Below are positions 35,601 through 44,700 of a stretch of DNA of 56,722 bases, in pieces. The notes below the pieces were generated by a model. It was not told the origin of the DNA, did not search any database, and worked only from the letters and a program-made list of their open reading frames with translations. This stretch comes from a virus, in IMG/VR virus record IMGVR_UViG_3300042558_002627, positions 1-56,722 of that record; one strand, written 5' to 3'. Within the stretch, counting starts at the first letter, position 1, and each line of letters opens with the position of its first letter. The position numbers and the translations under genes are program-made.

Positions 35601-38277
35601 TAACTCTTCAGCAGTAGAAGAAAGACTACGTGCTATATGGAATTCTAACTTAAAAGGTGTAGGTACTAGAAGTAATTTGATTACAATAAACGAAGATGAT
35701 GAATACATTTTTGATAAGACTGTAGGTAATACACTAATTGCACAAGCAGCAGAATTTGCTAAAAACCCAGAAGCAGTAACTAACGAAGAATTAGCTAATT
35801 GGTTAGGACTTTTTGGAATTGTAATCAGTGATAAAACTTACGAAGATTTACGTAAAGGTAAGTTTAATAATAAGGGTCGTAAAAGTTGGAATGCATTATT
35901 CACTGGTGGAAAAGGTTTAGTTAAAGCATTAGCTAGAACTTTAGATGCAACACTACAAGGAGAAGTATCTTTTGATGATGCTAAGATTCTAACAGATTCT
36001 GTAGTAAAAGCATTGGCTAAATTAGAAGCTAGCAATAACCTAAGTGTTTATAGCAACTCTTTCCAAGCAGGTGGAAAAACTGTGTACTCTTACGGAAATA
36101 ATAATTTCCTTGTAAATAGAATGCGCGATCTTACAGCATACAATAATGAAACAGGGACATTTGTTAATCAAGATTTGATCGATAAATTACAAAATATTTC
36201 CTTTAGTAAAAATAGTAGTTGGCTTCAAGATCTAACCGAAGATGGGGCATTGGGTGATACAATGCGTAATACTTTCAGAATAAACTATTTATCCCTAGAA
36301 GCGCTTAAAAAAGCATTTACTAAATCTCAAGATAACAGAAAGCTAAATAACTTAACTGCTGCAGAGCACGAAGTAATTAAAATTGCTTTCTTCCAAAATG
36401 TTTCTGGAGATACTCTTAATGGAGAAGATAGAAGAGCTGTAGACTTCTTTTATCCTACTATGTCTGATAAGACTACTATGTTGACTATCAGCGCTTTAAC
36501 TCGACAATTAGTTTTAAGTGATGGAGAAATTTCGGATAAAAATCTAGAAACATTATACGATACAATTGTTGTTCCAGAAATAAACAGAATTCGAGATAAG
36601 CAATCTGATAACATTAAAGGATACGAACCTAACTATTTCTATTTCTTCCACAGCCTTAATTCTTTAATGGTTCCTATGGGAATAGACGTTAATGGAAATG
36701 TTACTGAGAAATCATTCCTAGATATTGTTAAAGATAAAGACAATACTTTATATTCTCCTGAAGTTAAGCAGGCAGTAATGGAAGAAATCAAAAGTATTTT
36801 TGATGGATTACTAGAAAAGAAATTAGAAGACTGGGGTAAACTAGGAATTGGATTAAAGCTTACAGATAAAAATAATAGAGTAACTGATAACTATACTTTC
36901 TTAGATAAGGAGTATATGTCTAAAGTAGCTAAAGTAGGTAAAGGAGTTGACAAGGTTAGTTACGCAGCAATGGATTATTTATTCAATAATTTAATTGCCA
37001 ATGCTGAAGCTTATAAATTATTTGCTGGAGATCCTGCTTTATATGCAAAGTTTAATAGCAAGAAAAGCTTAGAACAAAACCTAGAAGAAACTTTTACTAA
37101 TATTGGTAAACGTCTTGCTGGAGATATTGCACCAGGTATGGAATTAGCAGACAGTGCTAATAATAATTACTATCAAGTATTTATGCAGGATAAAAAGATT
37201 GATAGTAATAATGTAAAAGACACTGCTCAAAAAGAATACTTTAGTAAAATCATGAGTAAGTTTGGAGAAAACTACTCTGGAATAGAAGGTTCCGATGCTC
37301 AGGAATATACTACTTGGAAAGAGCACTTATATGTAATGCAGCAATTAGGTCGATTGACTAAAGCTCAATATGATAAAATTTATAAACAATTAGAAGGACA
37401 GTCTAAAGGAGATTTTAGAAAATCTAATATACTTTCTTATGATGATATAAATATTGTCATGCAGCCTTTAAAACCTGTATATGTAGGCAACACTGCTTCT
37501 ATAGAAGATAATGCAGACCGTAGAGTTTATATTAAGTCTTCTAGTTTTCCACTACTTCCCCAATTAACTTTAGGAATGCAAATAAATAAAATTCGTAAGG
37601 GATTAGAAGCATTTGAAGAAGAAATGTCGGGTACTACTAAAGATGGTAAACCTGCATTTGTTAGAGCTTCTTTTGGAACTGCAAATAAAGTAGGGGCTGT
37701 TAAAAATGCTGTAGAAGTTTTTGATAATAATGGTAATGTTGTTGATAACTTTAAAGTAAGCCTAGATAATACGCTATTACTTTCTAGATCAAACTTCAGA
37801 ATTCAGCAAGATGTTCCTTACAAACGTGAAAAAGATGCTGTAAATATTGGAACACAAGAACGTAAGCTATTATTTGTAAATACATTAGATCTAGAAATTG
37901 AACCAGGTGTTAAAGGTCAAGATTTAATGGATCTTTATAATCAAAACTATCAAGATTTATACGAATATGCTTACGAAGAGTTATCTAAGAAACTTGGTCT
38001 AGTTAAAGAAATAACTAGTACAAAAGACTTAACATCATTGTTAGCGATGCCATCTTCAGATATTTTTGAAAGAACTTCTGAATTAGAAAAGCAACTTAAA
38101 AGCGTTAGTCCTATTAAGAAAGCAGAACTGCAACAAGATTTTGCAGAGGAAATAGGGGATGATAACTTAGAAAGAGTTAACTTTATAAACAAAAATTTCG
38201 ACAATATAGTTGAAGCATTGATGTCATCAGACATGGCAATCTTCAAAGACGAAAATAATGAATTCAAAAAATGTTAA
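29671..38277 (+). CDS. Virion RNA polymerase, N-terminal half (first double-psi barrel) with Nudix domain
   Basis: A 2868-aa protein. Residues about 105-215 include hydrophobic, Gly-rich stretches (VGRVAVNIVPQIIGG; GSFAVTGMVGGKIAS) that could insert in the host membrane during ejection. Residues about 280-800 are long charged coiled coils. About 1370-1520 is a Nudix hydrolase domain: FPGGF, then G1425-K-E1427, R1435-E1436 and E1439-E1440-x-G1442 of the Nudix box. Near the C-terminus, YIKSSSFPLLPQLTLGMQIN (K2622) and ASFGTANKVGA (K2673) look like the first double-psi beta-barrel of QDE-1-like crAss polymerases. The catalytic Asp barrel is missing here and lies in the 2057-aa protein downstream. 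Probably packaged and ejected to transcribe early genes. Confidence 0.7.
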   Translation: MAKKQVPVVVPTSPRHDMIQKIVDQKVDKTLGFNQEVVDKLGVGESGEYSGLQKIYKQKNADIFDPYEDYVDRGTLHGGQFSMEELGKIRAENQSNWEQARHAVGRVAVNIVPQIIGGLSSMVDVPGYFSAEEAANNQLVNWAQDLKKEVDNDWFPIYEENPGQSMNLSDPAWWMSRGSGLVESIGSFAVTGMVGGKIASTVLGGVGKLTRGKDLARAVLGANKSQRLLGGAEALTNATMMNQAEATISATQVFNDTYKARLAQGWDAPKAKQAAAEAAATTMNINKINILLNLSSAAAFLKPIQGGSRNLVKLTSGLGKITELAKEGGQESLEELINLVAEKAGTAKGRGEKYTMKNALEDMGSMEGFEAAFLGALGGIGQKGIINATEYSKYGAGNTKDAEGNRISKVEYERGQYAKQQEVINELKEKGVNVTDVMKNFKDNLLFQEKLTEAEEKGDQAEVDKLKEELFENQAIKAFQSGTTEVLENLYRAEAERNPEEVGQDHIDRANDALVQLKQLESIYNNFEGYENVDEIFFNRANKSRADRNLKYVEGLKKESDFQLSKDLHSIAKKYSYERERPILIKENGEVVRTEIATDTIPLSYSMSNLDENQGHTEAEQKIYDKFLAEVKALPSYKNSTSYGETVDKMQNLVTTADQEFAEITSKKYQITFAEKKAKEAEKKAAFEAISRSTSMAEVEKLRDAFDDPMLKKAAENKLADLKKANDIAAKQKQTTFVVQTFNDKIKNATKDQLEQLRTEIEEAELSQNHKTDLNLALDKKIRALNGEETEEDLAEDAEEDNPLADVDSRTPEEIAAEVEKENASFDTTLPKDLPNPNTEKQDVEGEVGEAAVNLAQEDKTLVIGEDAEGNLIYSYDRSSEGYNRAAYLSKEFNQKEVLGIVYRSDIDNTVDNLELLDPDYLNAGAELNLQVDSEYAGEKYDPTSNTREKISWSMREIELQKQADAQGILLTSLPEYIAEVPIKVTDKDGNTVFYVHDNAWYRAENLNATAEEIVEDKARNFKIRETIVKKNEPVKSKVQYKSFGKLFKTFDGESLPVSITMPDSKLILAVGRDGAFELPGNANKLLNGGTILNSPVSEGRLYAIVKVGPKDYMPIPLERKPISKEVINTVMFAIEAHLTGDQENPIVKAIRESSLSLDITTTSGLAEYLNQFIYLFPTQGPAGLENYLLRGGGQNTLKSNMPLISVTATGIEFGRPGVNMGSYVDKNGNKVTKCAITVSANFKSKGGQATNQAGLDKLRALLEDPRYTPLANASRKDLAKNADSIIILDAEGNTNTVKYPDLVKNSHQTNILSINIGTEEEPKWAYTIQPTILFDTAFAGIKPTKKKAAATPKINKVTPAQKSSLRYKGVNPTVDVIVTKIINGEPHVLIIKRGANAKSEPNKLAFPGGFHDTTAKAGNKWKPGKETAEEAAMREVKEETGLDLEGLPLEQVGVFDDRTRDPRNSNTSWISSTVYKVTIPEDFSGSTEVSGQDDAQDARWIPVSELSATDKSEFGFDHADILESEGLIFTTTDLEAEKKSKVSTLRAEEQAELTKAIPNIDEYKVDGEIDKESMPADVRAKYNKIYDKYDKLIAPLLPKKPTAEQEVEELTGEALIEAYAQDIAKGIEDKSQIEQYLENLKEGLVPEADAVDMGFNSLPEAIASFEKALEIFNKNEADSKTITLPSGLKVTVNKNTKDSNPIGEDSVDELMTALDEDQLKEQRDEIDQMLIRGLDTQTQSSLIAYLSSDIIQATLSAKEVGGLKSVKVKPILDKHLESLKELSKFYKEQGLDNKAARLDAVIDQFDKVRRLVNQNMSLLSTGTVKEDIELDANEDAGGLVRNNYTDDWAFTVNPKSTTSEDLKKFFSMIQAQDENGPIVNLLGLPEILPYDTVYNTLKGLLSNKPADYDLMIKILELNTEKFPWINSVIDLLEKSNTPDKIKNEFVSGMVGHNIHMQFVMWSKDRNGNYSLQKWSSNSSAVEERLRAIWNSNLKGVGTRSNLITINEDDEYIFDKTVGNTLIAQAAEFAKNPEAVTNEELANWLGLFGIVISDKTYEDLRKGKFNNKGRKSWNALFTGGKGLVKALARTLDATLQGEVSFDDAKILTDSVVKALAKLEASNNLSVYSNSFQAGGKTVYSYGNNNFLVNRMRDLTAYNNETGTFVNQDLIDKLQNISFSKNSSWLQDLTEDGALGDTMRNTFRINYLSLEALKKAFTKSQDNRKLNNLTAAEHEVIKIAFFQNVSGDTLNGEDRRAVDFFYPTMSDKTTMLTISALTRQLVLSDGEISDKNLETLYDTIVVPEINRIRDKQSDNIKGYEPNYFYFFHSLNSLMVPMGIDVNGNVTEKSFLDIVKDKDNTLYSPEVKQAVMEEIKSIFDGLLEKKLEDWGKLGIGLKLTDKNNRVTDNYTFLDKEYMSKVAKVGKGVDKVSYAAMDYLFNNLIANAEAYKLFAGDPALYAKFNSKKSLEQNLEETFTNIGKRLAGDIAPGMELADSANNNYYQVFMQDKKIDSNNVKDTAQKEYFSKIMSKFGENYSGIEGSDAQEYTTWKEHLYVMQQLGRLTKAQYDKIYKQLEGQSKGDFRKSNILSYDDINIVMQPLKPVYVGNTASIEDNADRRVYIKSSSFPLLPQLTLGMQINKIRKGLEAFEEEMSGTTKDGKPAFVRASFGTANKVGAVKNAVEVFDNNGNVVDNFKVSLDNTLLLSRSNFRIQQDVPYKREKDAVNIGTQERKLLFVNTLDLEIEPGVKGQDLMDLYNQNYQDLYEYAYEELSKKLGLVKEITSTKDLTSLLAMPSSDIFERTSELEKQLKSVSPIKKAELQQDFAEEIGDDNLERVNFINKNFDNIVEALMSSDMAIFKDENNEFKKC

Positions 38278-38768
38278 TAATGGAAAAATTACTTACAGAA
38301 AACGAGATTAAATTTCTCAATATGTTCGGTAAATTAGAGTTGACTGCGTCACATGTGTATCAGCACCTTACTAATCGAATGAAGACTTTAGGTTACTTCG
38401 GCGCAGAAAAATTCTTTTTATCAGAATCTTTAGACGAAAGAAAGCATTACAATACAATAGAACAATTTATGAACGACATGAATTGTGAGCTTTCTGTAGA
38501 GTCTTTAGACCCTGTAACTAGCTCTGTAGCTGGTATTGGAGACGCTTTAGATATGGCTTACAAAATGGAAGCGGATCTTTTAGCAGCTTATGAAAAAGTA
38601 GCCAATTCCGAAATATCAAGAAAAACGTTAATTTTGCTTCAAGACTTTATTATGATACAAGTATCAGCAGTAGGGGAATATGGAGATTTAATTAACCGTT
38701 TAAAACTTACTGATAACATGTTGCTGTTTGATGCAGATATGTTAGAAAGAAGTGAGAACGAAGGATAA
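38271..38768 (+). CDS. Ferritin-like diiron protein inserted between polymerase halves
   Basis: 165 codons (162 from the second ATG at 38280) that start inside the end of the 2868-aa gene. Four-helix pattern. Glu23, Glu56, His59, Glu100 and Glu136 occur at the spacings of the E. coli FtnA diiron ligands E17, E50, H53, E94 and E130 as I recall them, a constant offset of 6, and FtnA is also about 165 aa. FtnA Gln127 corresponds to Ala133. An ELTASHVYQHL first helix and an EYGDLINRLKL final helix support the fold. It would oxidise and perhaps store iron. It sits exactly where the polymerase chain is split. A Dps-like or diiron-oxidase role is an alternative. Confidence 0.7.
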   Translation: MLIMEKLLTENEIKFLNMFGKLELTASHVYQHLTNRMKTLGYFGAEKFFLSESLDERKHYNTIEQFMNDMNCELSVESLDPVTSSVAGIGDALDMAYKMEADLLAAYEKVANSEISRKTLILLQDFIMIQVSAVGEYGDLINRLKLTDNMLLFDADMLERSENEG

Positions 38769-38782
38769 TAAAAAACAACAAC

Positions 38783-41700
38783 ATGTCAAATTGTAAGTAT
38801 TTTGTCAATGGTGATTGGGTAACTGAGAACCAATTAAAAGAGCTTTTGAATGCTGGGCTATTAGATAATTTAGTTTCTAATGGAACTGTAGAAGTAAAAG
38901 GCTTTAAAGTAGACAGCTCTAAGTTGCTTAAAGCAGAAACTACTAAAGTTACTAGTGATAATATTCCTGCAGTAACATTGGCAAACATATTAGCAAATGA
39001 GATTAAAAGCCGACAAGGCTATACTCTTAACATGTTGTCCGCATTAGAATTAACTAATCCTACTGCAGAAGAAAGAGCTAATGGGGTAGAACCAGATTTC
39101 AAAATTCCTTTATGGGCATCGCCGTATGCAAATAAATTTGAAAGTTTACTTACATCTTTAGTAAGTAACAAAATAGTTAAGCAAAAATTCCCAGGAAATT
39201 CTTACATCTTAGGTTCAGAAGAAGGGTTCCGAGTTAAAGAAGGGGACGAAGCAGCAGGAGAATTAGGAAAATCTAACATCGTATTTACTTCTAACTTTGA
39301 TCCAGAAAAAGGATTACAGCCAATGCGTTGGGATTTCGAAAATAAAAAGATTCTTCCTGCGCAAATAATGATTCCATTTAAATTCCGCGACGAATCAGGA
39401 GAAATTCTTTCTTTGAAAGATTTTACTACACTAGAAGAGGGAGGAAGAATGGTATTAGATACTACCAAAATTCCAGACAAATTACTTCAACTATTTGGCT
39501 TCCGTATTCCTACACAAGAGCGTAACTCTATGGCCGCTGTAGAAATAGTAGGCTTCTTACCTGAAGCATCAGGAGATCTTGTCTTAGCGCCAAGAGATTT
39601 TACTAAGCAAATGGGATCCGATTTTGACGTTGATAAATTGTACACATATATGTACAATCATTTCTACGATAATAAAACTGGGAAACTACATACCAACTTT
39701 GTTTCTGATAAAAAGAAAATCAAAAGTTTCATAGAAATTACAAAACAAAGTATTGAGGATATAAAAGAAGAATTTAAACTTTCTAAAGAGCAGAAGAAAA
39801 TTTTAAATGCTTACATCCAAGAGGCTAATGTTAGTTTAACAGATCAAGATTATTCAGAAAGACGTTCTAAAGGTGAGGAAACAGAATCTGAATTATCTAG
39901 AATGGCTGCAGAAATTTTAAATTTCTCACTTAAAGGAGAACTAAAAGAAAAGTTAGACTACAATATCAATCAACTATCGATATTAAGTAGATCTTACAAA
40001 GCTTCTCGACAAAATAATATCTTAGATATTCACCATAGAATTATGACCTCTTCTAATCCTGAGATCATATCTTCTATTATGGCCCTAGATTCCTTTGGAG
40101 AATTTGAAAAATTAGCTAAGGATATCAACACCTTAAGAAATACTGACGGCGCAATTCCAATTATTCTTTCTGACGTCTATCAAAGAACTAAATATATTAA
40201 TGCAACTGCAGGTAAAAATGGTGTAGGATCTTTCTCACTAGATTCTACGTTTAATGCAACTGCACAAGGTAAACAACTTACTATACAAAATTTATCTGCA
40301 GAAAATAAAGAATTATTATTTGGTACTGTTCAAGAACCTAGAACTCCTACAGCAGCAGAAATTTTAGAAGCTAATGACCCTATTGCTACTTTTGGAAATG
40401 TAGTTTCTAAAGGAGATTTATCTAATAAATATACTCTTCGTTCTCAAGCAATTATTAATCTTGCTAAAGCAGAAAAAAGAGAATTAACAGATAAAGAAAA
40501 AGAATCTTTAAAATACAAATCTACTATCATACGAGCTCTTCAATCAACGGCAGTGGATAATGAGAAAGCACAGATCCTTGATAAATTAAATATCAATGAT
40601 GAAACTTTTGATGCTATCCGTGCAATGGCCCTATTAGGGTTTGAAGAATCAGAAATAGTAGGATTAATAACTCAAGATATTATCTGGGAGTTTATTGATA
40701 AATTGAAAGACGCGCGATCTTCCTTGACTTCTTATAATGCAAATGCAAGTGCAGATATATTCCAAGAATTAATTGCTAAGTACGATCCTAGTAAATCCTA
40801 CGCCGCACTTGATGCTGATAGAATAGATTCTTATTCTGCTAAATCTGGAGTAGAGCTTATTGCTAATATTGGAAATAAAACTCTTGTGCCTCTTAAAGAA
40901 GGTACTACTCCTGATTTTCATCTAGAGCAACTAGCATTATTAGATAAATTCTTAAAGTTAACAGCTACAGGAAAAGACATCAAAGTATTGCAGTCTTCTA
41001 TTAATACTGAGTCTAGCGGTATTCCTAAATCATTATTGGAGACAAAAACTAAAGTAGAACAAATAGAACGTTTGCCTTACTTAAACATTTTCAATGCCGA
41101 TAAATTATTAGGTGAATACGAGGTAACAGGATTAAGTAATCCTACTACTATTAATGGATACGCTGCGTATTACGGAGCAATGTTTGCTAATAAAATATAC
41201 GATAAGTATTTCCCATATAAACAAACAGGGTTTAATGCGGTAGTAGGAGAGATTATGTCTCATACTCCAAAAGGAGATACTATAAGTTTACCTAAAAAGA
41301 CTACACTTCAGCAAGAGATTTTTGATCAAGTAAAATCTTATCTGTATTCGAATACTAATACTAATTTATTTGGAGATAATCCTGATATAGAAAGACATAG
41401 ATTATTCATTGATACTAAACAAAATAAAAGTTTAGCATCTATTTTAAATGAACTATCTAATACAACTTGGTTCCAAAAAAATGGATTCTTGAATAAACTT
41501 TCGTTTGACATCAATAAAAATGGTACTATTTCTAGAATTAACTTTGAAGCAGCAGCTGGAGAAAATCTAGATGAAAGAAATATCTATGATGGATTTAATT
41601 ACTTGCTTAGTAAAAACTTTGCAATTGGAAACTACAACGGTATAGATTATACTAGTCGTATTTTAGCACAAGAGCTTGTTGCAGCAGCTTTCTTAGAAGG

Positions 41701-44700
41701 AGGAAATCAAGGTGCTAAACAATATTTAAAATACGTTCCTGTAGCTTATTTAAAATCATTAGGATTTGGTGAATATTTACAAGGAATTCCTTTTGATTTC
41801 CAAGAAACTTTCTTTGGAAATATAGTAGAAGAAACTGTTATTTATAATCAACCGTCTACTTTTACTCGTCAATATTTTCAAAATAACCCTGATCTAGTTA
41901 AAACAATAAACTTATCAGACATAGAAAATAATAACAATAAAATTCCTGATTCTTTTACTTTAAATAAAGAAGCATTAGCAGATAATTTTGTAGATACTAT
42001 TGACCCTGCAACAGGAGAAGCTACAAAAGAACAAGTACATTTCCTATCTATTTACGATAGTAAGTTACCTTCTAACTATGCATTATACGAATTTGACAGT
42101 GTGTCTCGTGTATATCGTAAAATTTCTGTTTTATCAGGTAGTTACGGATTTGTTGGGTATAACTCACAGTCTAAAAATAGCATGCCTACTGAGATTAAGA
42201 ATTTATCTACAGCAGCCCCAGTAGAACAAGGAGCACCTGGATATACAATAAATAATATTCCAGTAACTCCTTCTAAAAAATTCGACCTCAATGTAGTTAA
42301 TAATCCTACTACTCCTACAACTACTGCAGGATTACCTATCAACAGAAAATTATCTGGTACTAAAGAAGCTTTAGATGATTTATTAAATAATCTAGAAACT
42401 TCTAATGAAGTGTCTACTTTAAATACGCAGTTAATTCAATTGATTCGTACTTTAGAATTACCTCAAAACTTCAAAGTTGTATATGATGATACTTTAGAGT
42501 CTAGAGGTAATTATAATTCCGAAGAATCAGTTCAAACTTTGACTATAAATTTAAAAGATCCTAACAATAAAAAAGTAAATGATTTAGCTACAGCAGTTGT
42601 ACATGAGCTTATACATACGTTTACCGCTGATAGTATTCAAAAGTATGAAGATGGAGACTTGGATAAATTGTCTGCTAAAACTATTGCAATTATACAGCAA
42701 TTAGAGTCTTTACAAAAATTATATATTGATGAGCTAGTAGCTAAAGAAGGACCAGAAGGATTAAAAATATTTGAGAAAAAATATTTTGATTGGAAAGCAG
42801 GATTAGCAGATGCTCCTAAAGTATCCAAAGAACAAATAGCTAAATACTACGGAGCTATTAAGTTGACAGAGTTTGTTACAATGGCTTTAACTGATGCAGA
42901 ATTTCAAAAGCATTTAAATGATATTACTGATGAAACAGGTTTATCAATGTGGGAGCAATTAAAAGAGTTGCTATCTGACTTATTAAATGCATTAGGACTT
43001 GATATTAAACCTGGATCTGCTTTAGCAACTGCTATTAAAGATAGTATGGATTTAATTAAAGCTAATCAAGATGCTTTAAAAGAAAACAATATTGAAACTA
43101 AGCAATTTATAGAGTTTGGTAATACTTATAGATTCCAAGTAGATGGTAACGGTAAAGTAATTAAAGCAGAATATGCTCAAGGTAACGGTGTTTACAAAGC
43201 GATGAACGCTAAAAATAGCCAAAAGAAATATGACGAATTAAAAAATAAACCTGAAATACAAAAAACAGCAGAAGCTAAAATTACTGAAGATACTATTAAT
43301 AAATACGAATTATTCCCAGGAGTATTTGCAAATGCTGGGCAAACTGAAGCTATTGATAAATTAAATGACTTCTTAAAATCAGACGAAAAAGCTTTCTTAT
43401 TAGAAGGTAAAGGAGGAACAGGTAAAACTACTATTATCAAACAAGTAATTGCAAGTTCTGCAATTAGTGGTAAAAAAGTATTAGCAATTGCTCCATCGCA
43501 TAAAGCTAAAAAAGTATTAGCTAGATCTTTAAAAGATTTAGATGTTACTGTTAAAACATTGGCTTCTGCTTTAGCAATTAAACTTGATGAAAGCACAGGT
43601 AAATTTGAACCTGATGAATATGCTAGAAAAAAAGGAAATGTTCCTATTGGAAATGGGCAAATTATAGTTATTGACGAAAGCTCTATGGTATCTGATGCAT
43701 TATTAGCAGAGATTAAACAGTGGGTATCCGCAGGAGCTAAGGTAATCTTTATGGGTGACCGCGCACAATTACCTCCAGTAGGACAAGAAAAAGACAGTGA
43801 TGTTTTTGGATTAAAAAATCGATACGAGTTAACTGAAAAAATGCGTCAAGCAGCAACTTCTCCAATTATAAATATTGGAAGCAAGATTGCAGCAAACGCA
43901 GAAAACGATACTAACAGAGTAGCTAATCCTATTACATCTTTAGACCGTGTTAATAGTACAGATGTTGTAAGTGGCTCATCAATTACTTGGGAAAGTTCAG
44001 AAAGCGCTGCGTTAGATCAATTTGTAGAAGATTTGCAAAAAGCTGAAGGCGATGTAAACTTTGCTAAAATAGTAACGTTTAACAATCAAAACCATAAGAG
44101 CCCTCAAAGTGTTAAAAATCTTAATACTAAAGTTCGTCTTAAATTATTTGGAGAACGTGCATTAGGAGAAAAATTTATTCCTGGAGAAATTTTAACAGCT
44201 TATGATTCTTACAATCCTACACAAGGAAAAGAAGAAATAGATATAGTATTCTTTAATAGTGAGGATATGATTGTTGAAGCAGTTAAGACTATACAAGGCC
44301 GCCCAGTGACAGTAGAAGTATTTTCAGGAGCAAAGGGAAGACGCTCTGCATCTTTCAATTTTGATGTAGAAATGCTTACTTTACAAAATGATGAAGGCAA
44401 AACTATAACTAAATTTGGTAGTCCTGTAGAAATTCCTGTAATTGCAGAGTCTAGTAAAGAAGAATACTCAGCAGTTTTGAATAAATTATGGTCAACTGAT
44501 CGACAAATGGCTTATGCATTGCAAGCTAAATTTGGAAATTTAGAATATGGATACGCAATAACTTCTCACAAAGCTCAGGGCTCTACTTATACTAATGTTT
44601 ACGTGATGGAAGATAACATCATGGGGCCAAGTAACGGTGGTAGCATCAAAGCTAAGAGTCAATCATTATACGTAGCAGTCTCTCGCCCTACTACTAAATT

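Noticed and set aside
43192-43596. 134-codon minus-strand ORF
   Set aside because: Antisense to the helicase domain with clear Walker A motif on the plus strand; composition is that of an antisense shadow.
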